Shown one piece after another: positions 43,133-51,886 of a stretch of 64,000 nt of DNA; within the stretch, counting starts at the first letter, position 1, and each line of letters begins with the position of its first letter. The notes under the pieces are model-generated. The model saw nothing but the letters and a program-made list of their open reading frames with translations, was not told the DNA's origin and ran no database searches. The stretch is from contig NZ_FTNM01000002.1 in NCBI RefSeq assembly GCF_900156415.1, positions 434,001 to 498,000 on the forward strand, read 5' to 3'. Origin of the DNA: Pontibacter lucknowensis (lineage in GTDB: Bacteria; Bacteroidota; Bacteroidia; Cytophagales; Hymenobacteraceae). Made by a program: the position numbers and the translations under genes.

Positions 43133-46105
43133 ATGAATGGTAAAACTTTACTAAATCACATGGCGAAGTGGAAGCTACTGTATGTGGTCACGCTCATTGC
43201 TTCGCTTTCCTTTGCGGGTGTTAATGCCTTTGATAGTTATAATCCTACGGTTGTTTCTGATAAGGATGATTATGCTCCGGGAGAAGTAGCTATTATATCA
43301 GGTTTTGGCTGGACACAGGATAGCTTGGTAGACATACATCTAGAGGAAGATCCTGCGCATGACCATCACCATGGCTATCACGATACAAAAGTCAGCCCAG
43401 ATGGTACTTGGCAAATTGAATACCCAATTGAAGACCGCCACTTAGGAGTGAAATTCACAGTTAAAGTGGAAGGCCAACAAAGCGGTACTATAGCATACAC
43501 ATATTTTACAGACGCCAATGTGACCTTTGCAGCTACTGGTTTACCTACGCAAACATCTTTAAAAGTTACCTATCAAATAAATGGTGGAGAATCTAAGTCT
43601 ACACCGGATTTCACACCTCCGGCTACGCCAAATTCGGTAGTTGTTCCGAAAGATGATAATATTAGCTATACTTTTCCTGATATAATAGTTGGAGGGGTTT
43701 TATATAGAAGTACAACTATTACAACTGGTTCAAATACTCAAACGGGTCCAACAAACACATACAAATTACCAAATAACGGTGCTAATACAATAACAGGAAA
43801 TTATGTAGCTACTTGTATTACTCCTACAATAACTACTCAACCAGCAAATCAATCAACTATTTATGGTGCCGCTGTGAGTCCTATCTTTTCTGTAGATGTG
43901 GCTGGTACTAACCCAACATATCAGTGGGAGTATAGAACAAGTAGTTCTAGCCTAACTTGGATTCCGATAACGGGCGCAAACGCTGCGACTTACGCTGTTG
44001 TGGATCCTACTGTGTCGATGAATGGATACCAGTATAGGGTTGCTCTAATAGGATGTAATACCACTGTTTACAGTAATCCTGCTAATTTAACTGTAAGTCC
44101 AAAGACCCTGGTAATCGGCATCACAGCTGAGAGCAAGGACTACGACGGTAACAGAGACGCGGCAGTAGCTGCCTCTATCACCAGCGGCCTGGTAGCAGGT
44201 GACGTGGTGACAGTGGCCGCCTCTAACGGTCAGTTCGACGACAAGAACGTTGGCACTGGCAAGGAAGTAACTGCCTCTGTGAGCAAGTCCGGCGCTGACG
44301 CCGGCAACTACACGGCCAACACTACCGCTACTGCTAGCGCTGACATCAGAGCCATCGCCCTGGTAATCGGCATCACAGCTGAGAGCAAGGACTACGACGG
44401 TAACAGAGACGCGGCAGTAGCTGCCTCTATCACCAGCGGCCTGGTAGCAGGTGACGTGGTGACAGTGGCCGCCTCTAACGGTCAGTTCGACGACAAGAAC
44501 GTTGGCACTGGCAAGGAAGTAACTGCCTCTGTGAGCAAGTCCGGCGCTGACGCCGGCAACTACACGGCCAACACTACCGCTACTGCTAGCGCTGACATCA
44601 GAACAAGAGCAATTACGGTGGCTGCTGTTACGAAAAGCAAAGTATATGGAGATAGCGACCCTAATCTTACTTATAATGTAGCAGTTGGTGAACTTGTAGC
44701 AGGTGAGAACTTCAGCGGTAATTTAAAGAGAGTAGCAGGTGAAGATGTAGGAGTTTATGCAATTGAGCAGAATACCCTAACAGCAGGTACTAACTATACC
44801 CTTACCTATATTTCAGCAAATCTTACTATTACTCAGAAGGCCATTACTGTTACAGCAGATGCCAAAGAGAAAATGTTTGACAAAACTGATCCAGCGCTAA
44901 CGTATACCTTCAGCCCAGCATTAGTTGGTAATGATAGTTTCACTGGGAAATTAATTAGAGAACCTGGCGAAGCTGTAGGTACATACGCAATCGAGCAAGG
45001 CACTTTAACTGCTGGAAGCAATTACAATCTGACTTATGTTGGAGCAAACTTAACTATCCATGCCATCCCTACAGTGGTGATAGTTAACCCAGCGCCTGTG
45101 CAGTACAGCACAAAAGTTGAAGTAGTTGCAAACTACACTGGTATTGTGAATAACCCGGTGTGGGTGTGGGGTTTTATTGATAATACTGACGGTGTGAAAA
45201 CTGCAACTAGCATCACTGGCTCTGCAATTGTTCCAAGTGTTCCTGGTGTTCACAAACTCGTACTTCAGTATCATAATGCTGTTGGCGAATTGTTGACAAC
45301 AGAACCTGTATTCATCTCAGTATACGACCCAGAAGGTGGCTTCATTACTGGCGGCGGCTGGATCAATTCTCCTACTGGAGCTTTAGCTGGTTCTGATGCA
45401 GTCGGCAAAGCTAACTTCGGATTTGTTGCCAAATATAAAAAAGGCAAGAACGAAGTAGAAGGTAATACCGAATTCCAGTTCCAGGCAGGTGGTATCAACT
45501 TCAAGAGCTCAGCTCATGATGCAGGTTCACTTGTAATTTCTGGTGCTAAAGCAACTTACAAAGGTACTGGTACGATTGCTGGTCATGCTGGAACTTATAA
45601 CTTCATGGTGGTTGCTACTGACGGCCAAGTGAGTGGTGGTGGAGGTAATGATAAGTTCAGAATTAAAATCTGGAATGGCAGCAATGTGGTTTATGACAAT
45701 GCTAGAGATACAGATGAAAATGCTGATCTTAGTGACTTAACTATCCTCGGTGGCGGTTCCATCGTAATCCACGAGAACAAAGCAGTTGCGGCTAGCCCAG
45801 GCGGCAAAAAACTCGAAGCTGCCGACCAACTGGAAGGTTTGTCTTCAGCCCGCTTCGACAACTATCCGAATGCTTTCTCTGATCGCACGACGATTCGTTT
45901 CGTTTTCGATACGGAAGAGCAGTTTGCGCTGGAAGTGTACGATGTGAGAGGTTCCTTGATCAAGAAAGTGGCTACGGGTAAGGCGGAGGCTGGACAGGTA
46001 TACGAGTATGAACTGGATGCCCGTAACCTGGCAGAAGGCGTGTACTTGGCTCGTCTGATCACTGGCTCTAAGGCACAAACCATTAAGATGATCCTCAAGA
46101 AGTAA
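43133..46105 (+). CDS. Adhesin-like T9SS protein with YDG and MBG repeats
   Basis: 990 residues. Signal peptide (KLLYVVTLIASLSFAGVNA), an N-terminal region with SDKDDYAPGEVAIISGFGW and a His-rich DHHHGYH patch, an Ig-like segment, two identical YDG-type units (about 325-490, SKDYDGNRDAAVAASITSG), two MBG-type units (about 493-645, KSKVYGDSDPNLTYNVAV and KEKMFDKTDPALTYTFS), a further domain with GGFITGGGWINSPTGAL (about 740-890), and a T9SS sorting tail (DNYPNAFSDRTTIRF ... EGVYLARLITGSKAQTI). A surface adhesin is inferred. Most of the gene is AT-rich with relaxed codon use, but the YDG repeat block is GC-rich. Confidence 0.85.
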   Translation: MNGKTLLNHMAKWKLLYVVTLIASLSFAGVNAFDSYNPTVVSDKDDYAPGEVAIISGFGWTQDSLVDIHLEEDPAHDHHHGYHDTKVSPDGTWQIEYPIEDRHLGVKFTVKVEGQQSGTIAYTYFTDANVTFAATGLPTQTSLKVTYQINGGESKSTPDFTPPATPNSVVVPKDDNISYTFPDIIVGGVLYRSTTITTGSNTQTGPTNTYKLPNNGANTITGNYVATCITPTITTQPANQSTIYGAAVSPIFSVDVAGTNPTYQWEYRTSSSSLTWIPITGANAATYAVVDPTVSMNGYQYRVALIGCNTTVYSNPANLTVSPKTLVIGITAESKDYDGNRDAAVAASITSGLVAGDVVTVAASNGQFDDKNVGTGKEVTASVSKSGADAGNYTANTTATASADIRAIALVIGITAESKDYDGNRDAAVAASITSGLVAGDVVTVAASNGQFDDKNVGTGKEVTASVSKSGADAGNYTANTTATASADIRTRAITVAAVTKSKVYGDSDPNLTYNVAVGELVAGENFSGNLKRVAGEDVGVYAIEQNTLTAGTNYTLTYISANLTITQKAITVTADAKEKMFDKTDPALTYTFSPALVGNDSFTGKLIREPGEAVGTYAIEQGTLTAGSNYNLTYVGANLTIHAIPTVVIVNPAPVQYSTKVEVVANYTGIVNNPVWVWGFIDNTDGVKTATSITGSAIVPSVPGVHKLVLQYHNAVGELLTTEPVFISVYDPEGGFITGGGWINSPTGALAGSDAVGKANFGFVAKYKKGKNEVEGNTEFQFQAGGINFKSSAHDAGSLVISGAKATYKGTGTIAGHAGTYNFMVVATDGQVSGGGGNDKFRIKIWNGSNVVYDNARDTDENADLSDLTILGGGSIVIHENKAVAASPGGKKLEAADQLEGLSSARFDNYPNAFSDRTTIRFVFDTEEQFALEVYDVRGSLIKKVATGKAEAGQVYEYELDARNLAEGVYLARLITGSKAQTIKMILKK
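44106..44350 (+). repeat. Perfect 245-bp direct repeat, copy 1
   Basis: Identical base for base to 44358-44602, period 252 nt (84 codons). It encodes one YDG module. Codon use is that of highly expressed genes (GCC, GGC, CTG, GTG rich), unlike the AT-rich sequence around it. Confidence 0.95.
44358..44602 (+). repeat. Perfect 245-bp direct repeat, copy 2
   Basis: Second copy, separated from the first by 7 nt. No difference was found when reading both through. Confidence 0.95.
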
Positions 46106-46127
46106 GCTGACGCTTGCAGGGTCTTAT

Positions 46128-46185
46128 GGCCCTTAAATAAAAAGGCACTTGTCGTAACTGACGGGTGCCTTTTTATTTAAGGGCC
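46128..46185. terminator. Long-stem terminator after the adhesin gene
   Basis: A 21-bp perfect stem, from GGCCCTTAAATAAAAAGGCA to its complement, with a 16-nt loop. The stem contains an A-run and a T-run, so it can act in either direction. Confidence 0.9.
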
Positions 46186-46220
46186 AAACTATGCGATAGG
46201 AAAAACAATTTTGGCACTAA

Positions 46221-46251
46221 TTTGTATAAACCAAAATCAACTGTACCTTTG
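46221..46251 (+). promoter_or_regulatory. Promoter of the hisGDCB operon
   Basis: TTTG (46221-46224), a 19-nt spacer and TACCTTTG (46244-46251) match the Bacteroidota -33/-7 consensus exactly. The 14 bases TACCTTTGCAGCAG are shared with the trp promoter. The leader ATG is 9 nt downstream. Confidence 0.85.
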
Positions 46252-46260
46252 CAGCAGCAG

Positions 46261-46362
46261 ATGAGCAAAACCACGCTACATATCATTATTTCCTCTATCA
46301 CGGCAGCGCCTGTTGCCTGTGGTTCTGCTGCGCATCATCATCATTTCCATCATTCCTCGTAA
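46261..46362 (+). CDS. hisL: His leader peptide for hisGDCB
   Basis: A 33-codon frame ending HHHHFHHSS: six His codons among the last nine, upstream of hisG. It starts with ATG 9 nt after the promoter -7 box. Such a frame measures charged tRNA-His by ribosome stalling. Its stop codon overlaps a perfect 7-bp hairpin with a GTAA loop (46352-46369). Confidence 0.8.
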   Translation: MSKTTLHIIISSITAAPVACGSAAHHHHFHHSS

Positions 46363-46408
46363 GAGGAATAATAGCACCATATAGCCCCCTGTAGGGTCTT
46401 TGCACCCT
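46352..46408 (+). promoter_or_regulatory. Leader RNA structures upstream of hisG
   Basis: The stem ATTCCTC (46352-46358) / GAGGAAT (46363-46369) lies at the His codons. Downstream, AGGGT (46393-46397) can pair with ACCCT (46404-46408) before a TTTCTGT tail, or CCC (46387-46389) can pair with GGG (46394-46396). AGGAATAA (46364-46371) could also pair with TTATTCTT (46433-46440). No strong T-tailed terminator is evident, so the mechanism is less clear than at trpE and hisH. Confidence 0.5.
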
Positions 46409-46470
46409 TTCTGTACTTTGCCACAAGCAAGGTTATTCTTATTTGTACCTATTTAATCCATTCAATATAT

Positions 46471-47322
46471 ATGCTACGTTTAGCAATCCAGAAATCCGGT
46501 AGGCTGAGTGAAGACTCGCTTAAACTGATCCGTGAGTGCGGTATCTCTTTCATAACCAGCTCTCTAAAACTCAAAACTGAATCCACCAATTTCCCGCTCG
46601 AGATCCTATACCTGCGCGATGATGATATACCTGGCTATGTTGCCGACGGTGTTGCCGATATCGGAATCGTAGGAGAGAATGTGCTGGTAGAGGAAGGGAT
46701 GCAGCACCTGGCGGTAGAGCAGCTTGGTTTCTCGAAGTGCCGTTTGTCGCTGGCTGTGCCGAAGGGTGATCCATACGAAGACATCAGCGACCTGCAGGGT
46801 AAGAACATTGCGACATCCTATCCCAACTTGCTGCAGTCATACCTCGACGAAAAAGGGGTGCAGGCCCACATCCATACCATCAGCGGCTCTGTTGAAATTG
46901 CTCCCAGCATCGGGCTGGCTGATGCTATCTGCGATATTGTGAGTTCGGGCAGTACTTTGATCAGCAATGGTTTGCGTGAAGTGGAGCGCGTGTTCAAATC
47001 GCAGGCGGTGCTGATTGCGAACGGGGGACTCAATGCTGAGAAGCAGGAGATCCTGAATAAACTGCTGTTCCGCATCCACGCCGTTCAGCGTGCTCAGAAA
47101 GCCAAGTATATCTTGCTGAATGCCCCGAACGACAAAATTGCCGAGATCAGCGAGTTGCTGCCTGGCGCTAAATCACCTTCTATTCTGCCGCTGGCCGAAG
47201 AGGGTTGGAGTTCACTGCACTCTGTTGTGAACGAGGATGATTTCTGGGAGATCATTGAGAAGCTGAAAGATGCCGGAGCACAAGGTATATTGGTGGTACC
47301 TATTGAAAAGATGATCGTATGA
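46471..47322 (+). CDS. hisG: ATP phosphoribosyltransferase, long form
   Basis: 283 residues. It catalyses the first step of histidine synthesis, ATP + PRPP. Seen: LRLAIQKSGRLSEDSLKLI, the PRPP-loop region DAICDIVSSGSTLISNGL (about 151-168), and a C-terminal regulatory domain (about 210-283, LPLAEEGWSSLHSVVNEDDF) of the hexameric HisG-long form, which is feedback inhibited by His. It overlaps hisD by 4 nt. Confidence 0.95.
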   Translation: MLRLAIQKSGRLSEDSLKLIRECGISFITSSLKLKTESTNFPLEILYLRDDDIPGYVADGVADIGIVGENVLVEEGMQHLAVEQLGFSKCRLSLAVPKGDPYEDISDLQGKNIATSYPNLLQSYLDEKGVQAHIHTISGSVEIAPSIGLADAICDIVSSGSTLISNGLREVERVFKSQAVLIANGGLNAEKQEILNKLLFRIHAVQRAQKAKYILLNAPNDKIAEISELLPGAKSPSILPLAEEGWSSLHSVVNEDDFWEIIEKLKDAGAQGILVVPIEKMIV

Positions 47323-48611
47323 TGCGCAAAATAGAATATCCTGCTCAAGCCGATTGGCAGGAGCTGGTAAAGCGGCCGACGCAGAATTTTGAGGATCTGG
47401 AAGCAGGTATAGCCCAGACTTTCAGGCTGGTACAGAAGCAAGGCGATGCCGCTTTGCTGGAACTGACACAGAAGTATGACGGCGTAAAACTGGATAGCCT
47501 TTTTGCTTCTCAGGAGGAAATCGCGGCGGCAGAAAGTGAATTATCACCTGAGCTGAAAGAGGCTATTTTGCAGGCCTACAGTAATATTCAGCTTTTTCAC
47601 GCGCAGCAGGCAGAGCAGCCGAAGCATGTAGAGACGATGCCCGGTGTGACTTGCTGGCGAAAAAGTGTGGCCATTGACCGGGTTGGCTTGTACATACCTG
47701 GAGGTACGGCGCCTTTATTCTCAACTTTGCTGATGCTGGGTGTGCCCGCCCGATTGGCAGGTTGCAAGGAAATTATACTCTGTACGCCTCCCTCAAAAAG
47801 TGGAAGCATTCACCCGGCAATACGCTACACGGCTTCGCTGCTAGGTATAGACAAGATCGCTAAAGTAGGTGGAGCACAGGCTGTTGCGGCCATGGCATTT
47901 GGCACGGAGTCTATACCTGCCGTGAACAAGATCTTTGGTCCAGGAAACCAGTATGTGACGGTGGCGAAGCAGATGCTCAGCAAAACGGGCGTGGCCATCG
48001 ACTTGCCGGCCGGACCATCGGAGGTGCTGGTGATGGCGGATGACTCAGCTAATCCGGCTTTTGTGGCAGCTGATCTGCTGTCACAGGCAGAGCACGGTGC
48101 TGATTCGCAGGTAGTGCTGCTGACGACATCTGCCGAAATGCTAAAAAGGGTAGAGCAGGAGCTACAGGTACAGTTGAGCAACTTGCCGCGCAAAGAATTT
48201 GCAGCCAAAGCATTGGAGAACAGCTTAGGTATTCTGCTCAGCAATGTAGAAGAAATGCTGCGCTTTTCGAACCTTTATGCACCAGAGCACCTGATCCTTT
48301 CTATCCAAAATTTTGAAGAAGTGCTGGATAAGATCACCAATGCCGGTTCGGTGTTTCTGGGCAACTACAGTCCGGAGTCGGCCGGTGACTATGCCTCCGG
48401 CACAAACCACACCTTACCTACCAATGGCTATGCCCGCGCCTACAGTGGGGTGTCGCTCGATAGTTTTGTCAAGAAAATCACTTTCCAGCACATCACACCG
48501 GCAGGATTGCAGAACATCGGAAAAGCCATTGAAGTGATGGCCGCCGCTGAGGGACTCGAGGCGCACAAAAACGCGGTAAGTATCAGATTAAAGGAGGTGC
48601 AGAATGTTTAA
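47319..48611 (+). CDS. hisD: Histidinol dehydrogenase
   Basis: 430 residues, zinc enzyme for the last two oxidations. Seen: YIPGGTAPLFSTLLMLGVPA, KVGGAQAVAAMAFGTESIP, KIFGPGNQYVTVAKQML, DLPAGPSEVLVMADDSANP, SQAEHGADSQVVLLT and TNHTLPTNGYARAYSGVSLD. Full length. It overlaps hisC by 8 nt. Confidence 0.96.
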   Translation: MMRKIEYPAQADWQELVKRPTQNFEDLEAGIAQTFRLVQKQGDAALLELTQKYDGVKLDSLFASQEEIAAAESELSPELKEAILQAYSNIQLFHAQQAEQPKHVETMPGVTCWRKSVAIDRVGLYIPGGTAPLFSTLLMLGVPARLAGCKEIILCTPPSKSGSIHPAIRYTASLLGIDKIAKVGGAQAVAAMAFGTESIPAVNKIFGPGNQYVTVAKQMLSKTGVAIDLPAGPSEVLVMADDSANPAFVAADLLSQAEHGADSQVVLLTTSAEMLKRVEQELQVQLSNLPRKEFAAKALENSLGILLSNVEEMLRFSNLYAPEHLILSIQNFEEVLDKITNAGSVFLGNYSPESAGDYASGTNHTLPTNGYARAYSGVSLDSFVKKITFQHITPAGLQNIGKAIEVMAAAEGLEAHKNAVSIRLKEVQNV

Positions 48612-49650
48612 CCTGGAGAATATTGTACGCCCGAACGTACTCAAAATGAAAGCTTACTCCTCGGCCCGCGATGAGTTTAAAGGCGCAGCCAGTGTCTTTA
48701 TCGACGCAAATGAGAACAACCTGGGCAGTCTGGCAGGGGAAGGGTATAATCGTTACCCCGATCCGCATCAGAAAAAGCTGAAAGAGAAGATAGCTGACAT
48801 TAAAGGCTTGTCACCTAAGCAGATTTTCCTGGGCAACGGCTCTGATGAAGCGATTGACCTGTTGTTCCGCATGGTGTGTCGACCGGGGCAGGACAGTATG
48901 CTGCATCTGCGGCCTACTTACGGTATGTATGAAGTATCTGCCAACCTGAACGAGGTGCAGCTGGATGCGGTGCAGCTGACGCCTGATTTTCAGATCCCGG
49001 TATTGGAAGTGCTGCGTCAGGTAAAAGATACGACAAAGCTGATCTTTATCTGCTCGCCTAACAACCCGACCGGTAACCTGATCGAGCCAGAGAGCATCGA
49101 AACCTTGCTGGATAATTTTGACGGTCTAGTGGTGGTGGATGAAGCCTACATCGATTTCGCGGATGTTCCAAGTTGGTCTACCCGACTAGCTGAGTACCCT
49201 AACCTGGTTATTCTGCAGACTTTCTCCAAAGCCTGGGGTATGGCAGGATTGCGATTAGGTATGGCATTTGCTTCAGAGGAGATCATTGCGCTGCTCGATA
49301 AGATCAAGCCGCCTTATAATATAAATGAAGCCACCCAGGAGCTGGCACTAAAAGCGCTGGAGCAGACCGAGCAACTGGCTTATATGATCGAGGAGATCGT
49401 GCAGGAAAGGGAAATGCTGGTGCAGGCACTCCCATCGCTGGATGCGGTTGAAAAGGTATACCCATCAGATGCCAACTTCCTGCTGGTGAAAGTAAGGAAT
49501 GCTAACCGGCTGTATAGCTATTTGCTGGAGCAGGGCATTGTGGTGCGCAACCGCTCCAGTCTGCCCGGTTGTGAAGGATGCCTGCGCATATCAGTAGGCA
49601 CTGTGGACGAGAACCAGCTGCTGTTCCAGGCCATTTCTAATTTTAAATAA
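48604..49650 (+). CDS. hisC: Histidinol-phosphate aminotransferase
   Basis: 348 residues, PLP enzyme fold I. DANENNLGSLAGEGYNRYPD, LGNGSDEAIDLLFR, ICSPNNPTGNLIEPESIE, VVDEAYIDFAD and the PLP lysine in LQTFSKAWGMAGLRLG (about 215). It transaminates imidazole-acetol phosphate to histidinol phosphate. hisB follows after 73 nt. Confidence 0.95.
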   Translation: MFNLENIVRPNVLKMKAYSSARDEFKGAASVFIDANENNLGSLAGEGYNRYPDPHQKKLKEKIADIKGLSPKQIFLGNGSDEAIDLLFRMVCRPGQDSMLHLRPTYGMYEVSANLNEVQLDAVQLTPDFQIPVLEVLRQVKDTTKLIFICSPNNPTGNLIEPESIETLLDNFDGLVVVDEAYIDFADVPSWSTRLAEYPNLVILQTFSKAWGMAGLRLGMAFASEEIIALLDKIKPPYNINEATQELALKALEQTEQLAYMIEEIVQEREMLVQALPSLDAVEKVYPSDANFLLVKVRNANRLYSYLLEQGIVVRNRSSLPGCEGCLRISVGTVDENQLLFQAISNFK

Positions 49651-49723
49651 AAAGCGACTGACCAGGTTGAAAGGACAGCTTCAACACCTTAACTGATACA
49701 CGCTACGAGATACGTTATTGAAA

Positions 49724-50818
49724 ATGAAAAAAGCATTGTTTATAGACCGAGACGGCACTATTTTGATTGAGCCGAAAACAGATTTTCAGGTAGATTCTTT
49801 CGAGAAGTTTGAGTTTCTACCAAAGGTGATTCGCAATCTCTACAAAATCTATTCTGAGTTGGATTACGAACTGGTAATGGTTACCAATCAGGACGGACTT
49901 GGCACTGACTCCTATCCGGAGGATACTTTCTGGCCGTACCAGAATAAAATGCTGGATATTCTGAAAGGAGAAGGTATAGAGTTCGCAGATATCCTGATTG
50001 ATCGCAGCTTTGAACATGAAGGCCTGGAGACCCGGAAACCAGGTATAGGCATGATGAAAAAATACCTGTCCGGTGAGTATGATCTTGCAAATTCGTATGT
50101 AATAGGTGATAGGGTGACGGACGTGCAACTTGCTAAGAACTTGGGCGCTAAGGCCATCTTTATCGGAGAGAACCAGATAGAAGACGCAGCCCTGAGCACG
50201 AATGACTGGGATGAGATCTATACCTTCCTGAAACTGCCAGCCAGACGCGCTACAATCAGACGCCAGACCAACGAGACCGACATTGCCATTGATCTCAACC
50301 TGGATGGTACGGGGCAGATGAATATCCATACCGGACTCGGCTTTTTTGACCATATGCTGGAGCAGCTTGCCAAGCACGGTAAACTGGACCTGAACATACA
50401 AGTAAAAGGCGACCTGCACATTGACGAGCACCACACGATTGAAGATACCGGATTGGCGTTGGGAGAAGCTTTTCTGGCAGCACTGGGTGACAAGAAAGGC
50501 ATTAGCCGTTATGGCTTTTTGCTACCGATGGATGATGTGCTGGCACAGGTTGCCATAGATTTTAGCGGCAGACCTTGGACGGTTTGGGAAGCTGAATTTA
50601 AACGCGAAAAAGTAGGGGATATGCCGACTGAAATGTTCTTCCATTTCTTCAAGTCATTTAGCGACACATCTAAATGCAATCTCAATGTAAAAGCAGAGGG
50701 TCAGAACGAACACCATAAGATCGAAGCGATCTTTAAGGCGTTCGCAAAAGCGATTCAGATGGCAGTGAAACGCAATCCGCAGGATAACTCTATACCTAGC
50801 ACAAAGGGAACGCTATAG
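49724..50818 (+). CDS. hisB: Bifunctional histidinol-phosphatase / imidazoleglycerol-phosphate dehydratase
   Basis: 364 residues from ATG at 49724 (a TTG two codons earlier is in frame). An N-terminal HAD phosphatase domain (about 1-165: [46 protein letters not shown]) is fused to an IGPD domain (about 175-364: [63 protein letters not shown]). It carries out two separate steps of His synthesis. It is the last gene before a terminator; hisH resumes about 12.3 kb later. Confidence 0.96.
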   Translation: MKKALFIDRDGTILIEPKTDFQVDSFEKFEFLPKVIRNLYKIYSELDYELVMVTNQDGLGTDSYPEDTFWPYQNKMLDILKGEGIEFADILIDRSFEHEGLETRKPGIGMMKKYLSGEYDLANSYVIGDRVTDVQLAKNLGAKAIFIGENQIEDAALSTNDWDEIYTFLKLPARRATIRRQTNETDIAIDLNLDGTGQMNIHTGLGFFDHMLEQLAKHGKLDLNIQVKGDLHIDEHHTIEDTGLALGEAFLAALGDKKGISRYGFLLPMDDVLAQVAIDFSGRPWTVWEAEFKREKVGDMPTEMFFHFFKSFSDTSKCNLNVKAEGQNEHHKIEAIFKAFAKAIQMAVKRNPQDNSIPSTKGTL

Positions 50819-50840
50819 GAAAGAGCACTTGCTTTAACAA

Positions 50841-50876
50841 AAAGGGCTGACTGTAATAAAACAGTCAGCCTTTTTA
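50841..50876. terminator. Terminator of hisGDCB (bidirectional)
   Basis: A 10-bp stem GGCTGACTGT / ACAGTCAGCC with an A-run before and a T-run after, between the convergent hisB and the 135-residue gene. Confidence 0.92.
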
Positions 50877-50904
50877 TCTGGTTGATCTAGCGGTTGGTTG
50901 TTGT

Positions 50905-51312
50905 TCAGCAGGCGCGCAACCAGTCGCTGGCTGCCTCTATATCATCAAATGTCTTTATAAAGCTCAGGTCTTGTGTATGCTGCAAAGATTTGTCAGCCGA
51001 AAGTCTGCTAAAGGCGCTAGGGGAATATACCCAGGCAAAGCATTCCAGCCCGGCAGCCTGCATCCTTGGAAGCCAATCCTGGCCCACCCATTTGGATGCG
51101 CCTGACCAAATTCCTTCCACGTTTGTGTTGTCATTCAGCACCTTGGTACAGTTGGTTTCCAACAGAAACTCAAGAATTTTCTCACAACCTTCTACCACTG
51201 TGTCATAGTTCTGGTACCCACGCCAATTCACATAGAGCCAACCTTCTGCGTGGTTGAATTCTATCAGAATATTGCTTTGCCTATGTAAAATTTCGTTTCG
51301 AACCAGTTTCAT
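50905..51312 (-). CDS. Conserved-looking hypothetical protein, STAS/SpoIIAA-like fold
   Basis: 135 residues: strands WLYVNWRGYQNYDTVVEGCE, a helix, then CTKVLNDNTNVEG, LECFAWVYSPSAFSRL and a final helix DIEAASDWLRAC. The alternation and length resemble the SpoIIAA/STAS-like proteins frequent in Cytophagales. No signal peptide and no catalytic motif. It lies between the his and trp operons on the opposite strand; no pathway link can be inferred. Confidence 0.6.
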   Translation of the reverse strand: MKLVRNEILHRQSNILIEFNHAEGWLYVNWRGYQNYDTVVEGCEKILEFLLETNCTKVLNDNTNVEGIWSGASKWVGQDWLPRMQAAGLECFAWVYSPSAFSRLSADKSLQHTQDLSFIKTFDDIEAASDWLRAC

Positions 51313-51642
51313 ACAGCTATTTCAAGTACATTCAGCTTTACCGGTCTTGTTCACACTGATTAAGTCGCGAACCAGTGGGACCAGGTAAATAAATGCTGGC
51401 GAGTTAAAGACTTCTCAAAAATCAGACCTAATCGCTGCTGGTTTTGTAAGTTGTCTTAAATGCTTGGTAAACAACAGGTAAGTAAAAGAGAACATTCCTG
51501 TGAATCCCGATCAAATTCCCAATTATGGAAACATTTATCCCAGAGTCAGTTGCTTTGATTTTATACTGGCAACACACAGCTTTTGTTATGAAAAAGAAGT
51601 TATGAATCCCTGGTCATTTATTTAAAATATATTACAAAAGAA
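51313..51642. other. Non-coding region before the trp promoter
   Basis: About 330 nt with no coding frame I can support and no strong hairpin. It should hold the promoter of the minus-strand hypothetical gene and possible upstream regulatory sites for trp. Confidence 0.4.
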
Positions 51643-51673
51643 TTTGCATTCCTCAGTTTAGCCTTTACCTTTG
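51643..51673 (+). promoter_or_regulatory. Promoter of the trp operon
   Basis: TTTG (51643-51646), a 19-nt spacer and TACCTTTG (51666-51673): an exact Bacteroidota promoter, with the same 14-base -7 region (TACCTTTGCAGCAG) as hisG. Confidence 0.88.
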
Positions 51674-51714
51674 CAGCAGAGGGTTGAGCTGTTTTTACCC
51701 CTTTTTAAGAGAAC

Positions 51715-51804
51715 ATGATCCAAAATCTTCTTCATTCTGCATGGTGGTGGCACGTTACGCAAGGTATCGTGAACAGACCCGCTATGTTGTATGTAAGAAG
51801 CTAA
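51715..51804 (+). CDS. trpL: Trp leader peptide with three tandem Trp codons
   Basis: A 29-codon frame from ATG, with SAWWWHVT in the first half and TAA at 51802-51804. Three consecutive TGG codons (51742-51750) directly precede an RNA hairpin. Random occurrence of WWW ahead of trpE is improbable. It is the sensor of a Trp attenuator. Confidence 0.9.
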   Translation: MIQNLLHSAWWWHVTQGIVNRPAMLYVRS

Positions 51805-51866
51805 TACAATCTATAGCCAAAGGTATAAAAGCCTGCTGTTCACCTGAACAGCAGGCTTTTTTTTTG
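51751..51866 (+). promoter_or_regulatory. trp attenuator: alternative 1:2, 2:3 and 3:4 hairpins
   Basis: 1:2 hairpin: CACGTTAC (51751-51758) with GTATCGTG (51764-51771), 7 of 8 pairs, right after the Trp codons. 2:3 antiterminator: GTGAACAG (51769-51776) with CTGTTCAC (51836-51843), 8 perfect pairs. 3:4 terminator: AAAAGCCTGCTGTTC (51827-51841) with its complement (51846-51860), then nine T. A ribosome stalled at Trp codons covers strand 1, frees strand 2 and prevents the terminator; normal translation to 51804 covers strand 2 and lets it form. Confidence 0.92.
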
Positions 51867-51886
51867 TTTTTAACCCTACCCGAAAG

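Noticed and set aside
44106-44602. CRISPR array or mobile element
   Set aside because: Two in-frame 245-bp copies with a 7-nt spacer are protein module repeats, not short repeats with unique spacers; no transposase or cas gene is near.
46165-46260. N-terminal extension of the His leader frame
   Set aside because: The frame is open upstream of 46261, but it would start before the promoter -7 box (46244-46251), so the transcript cannot contain that start.
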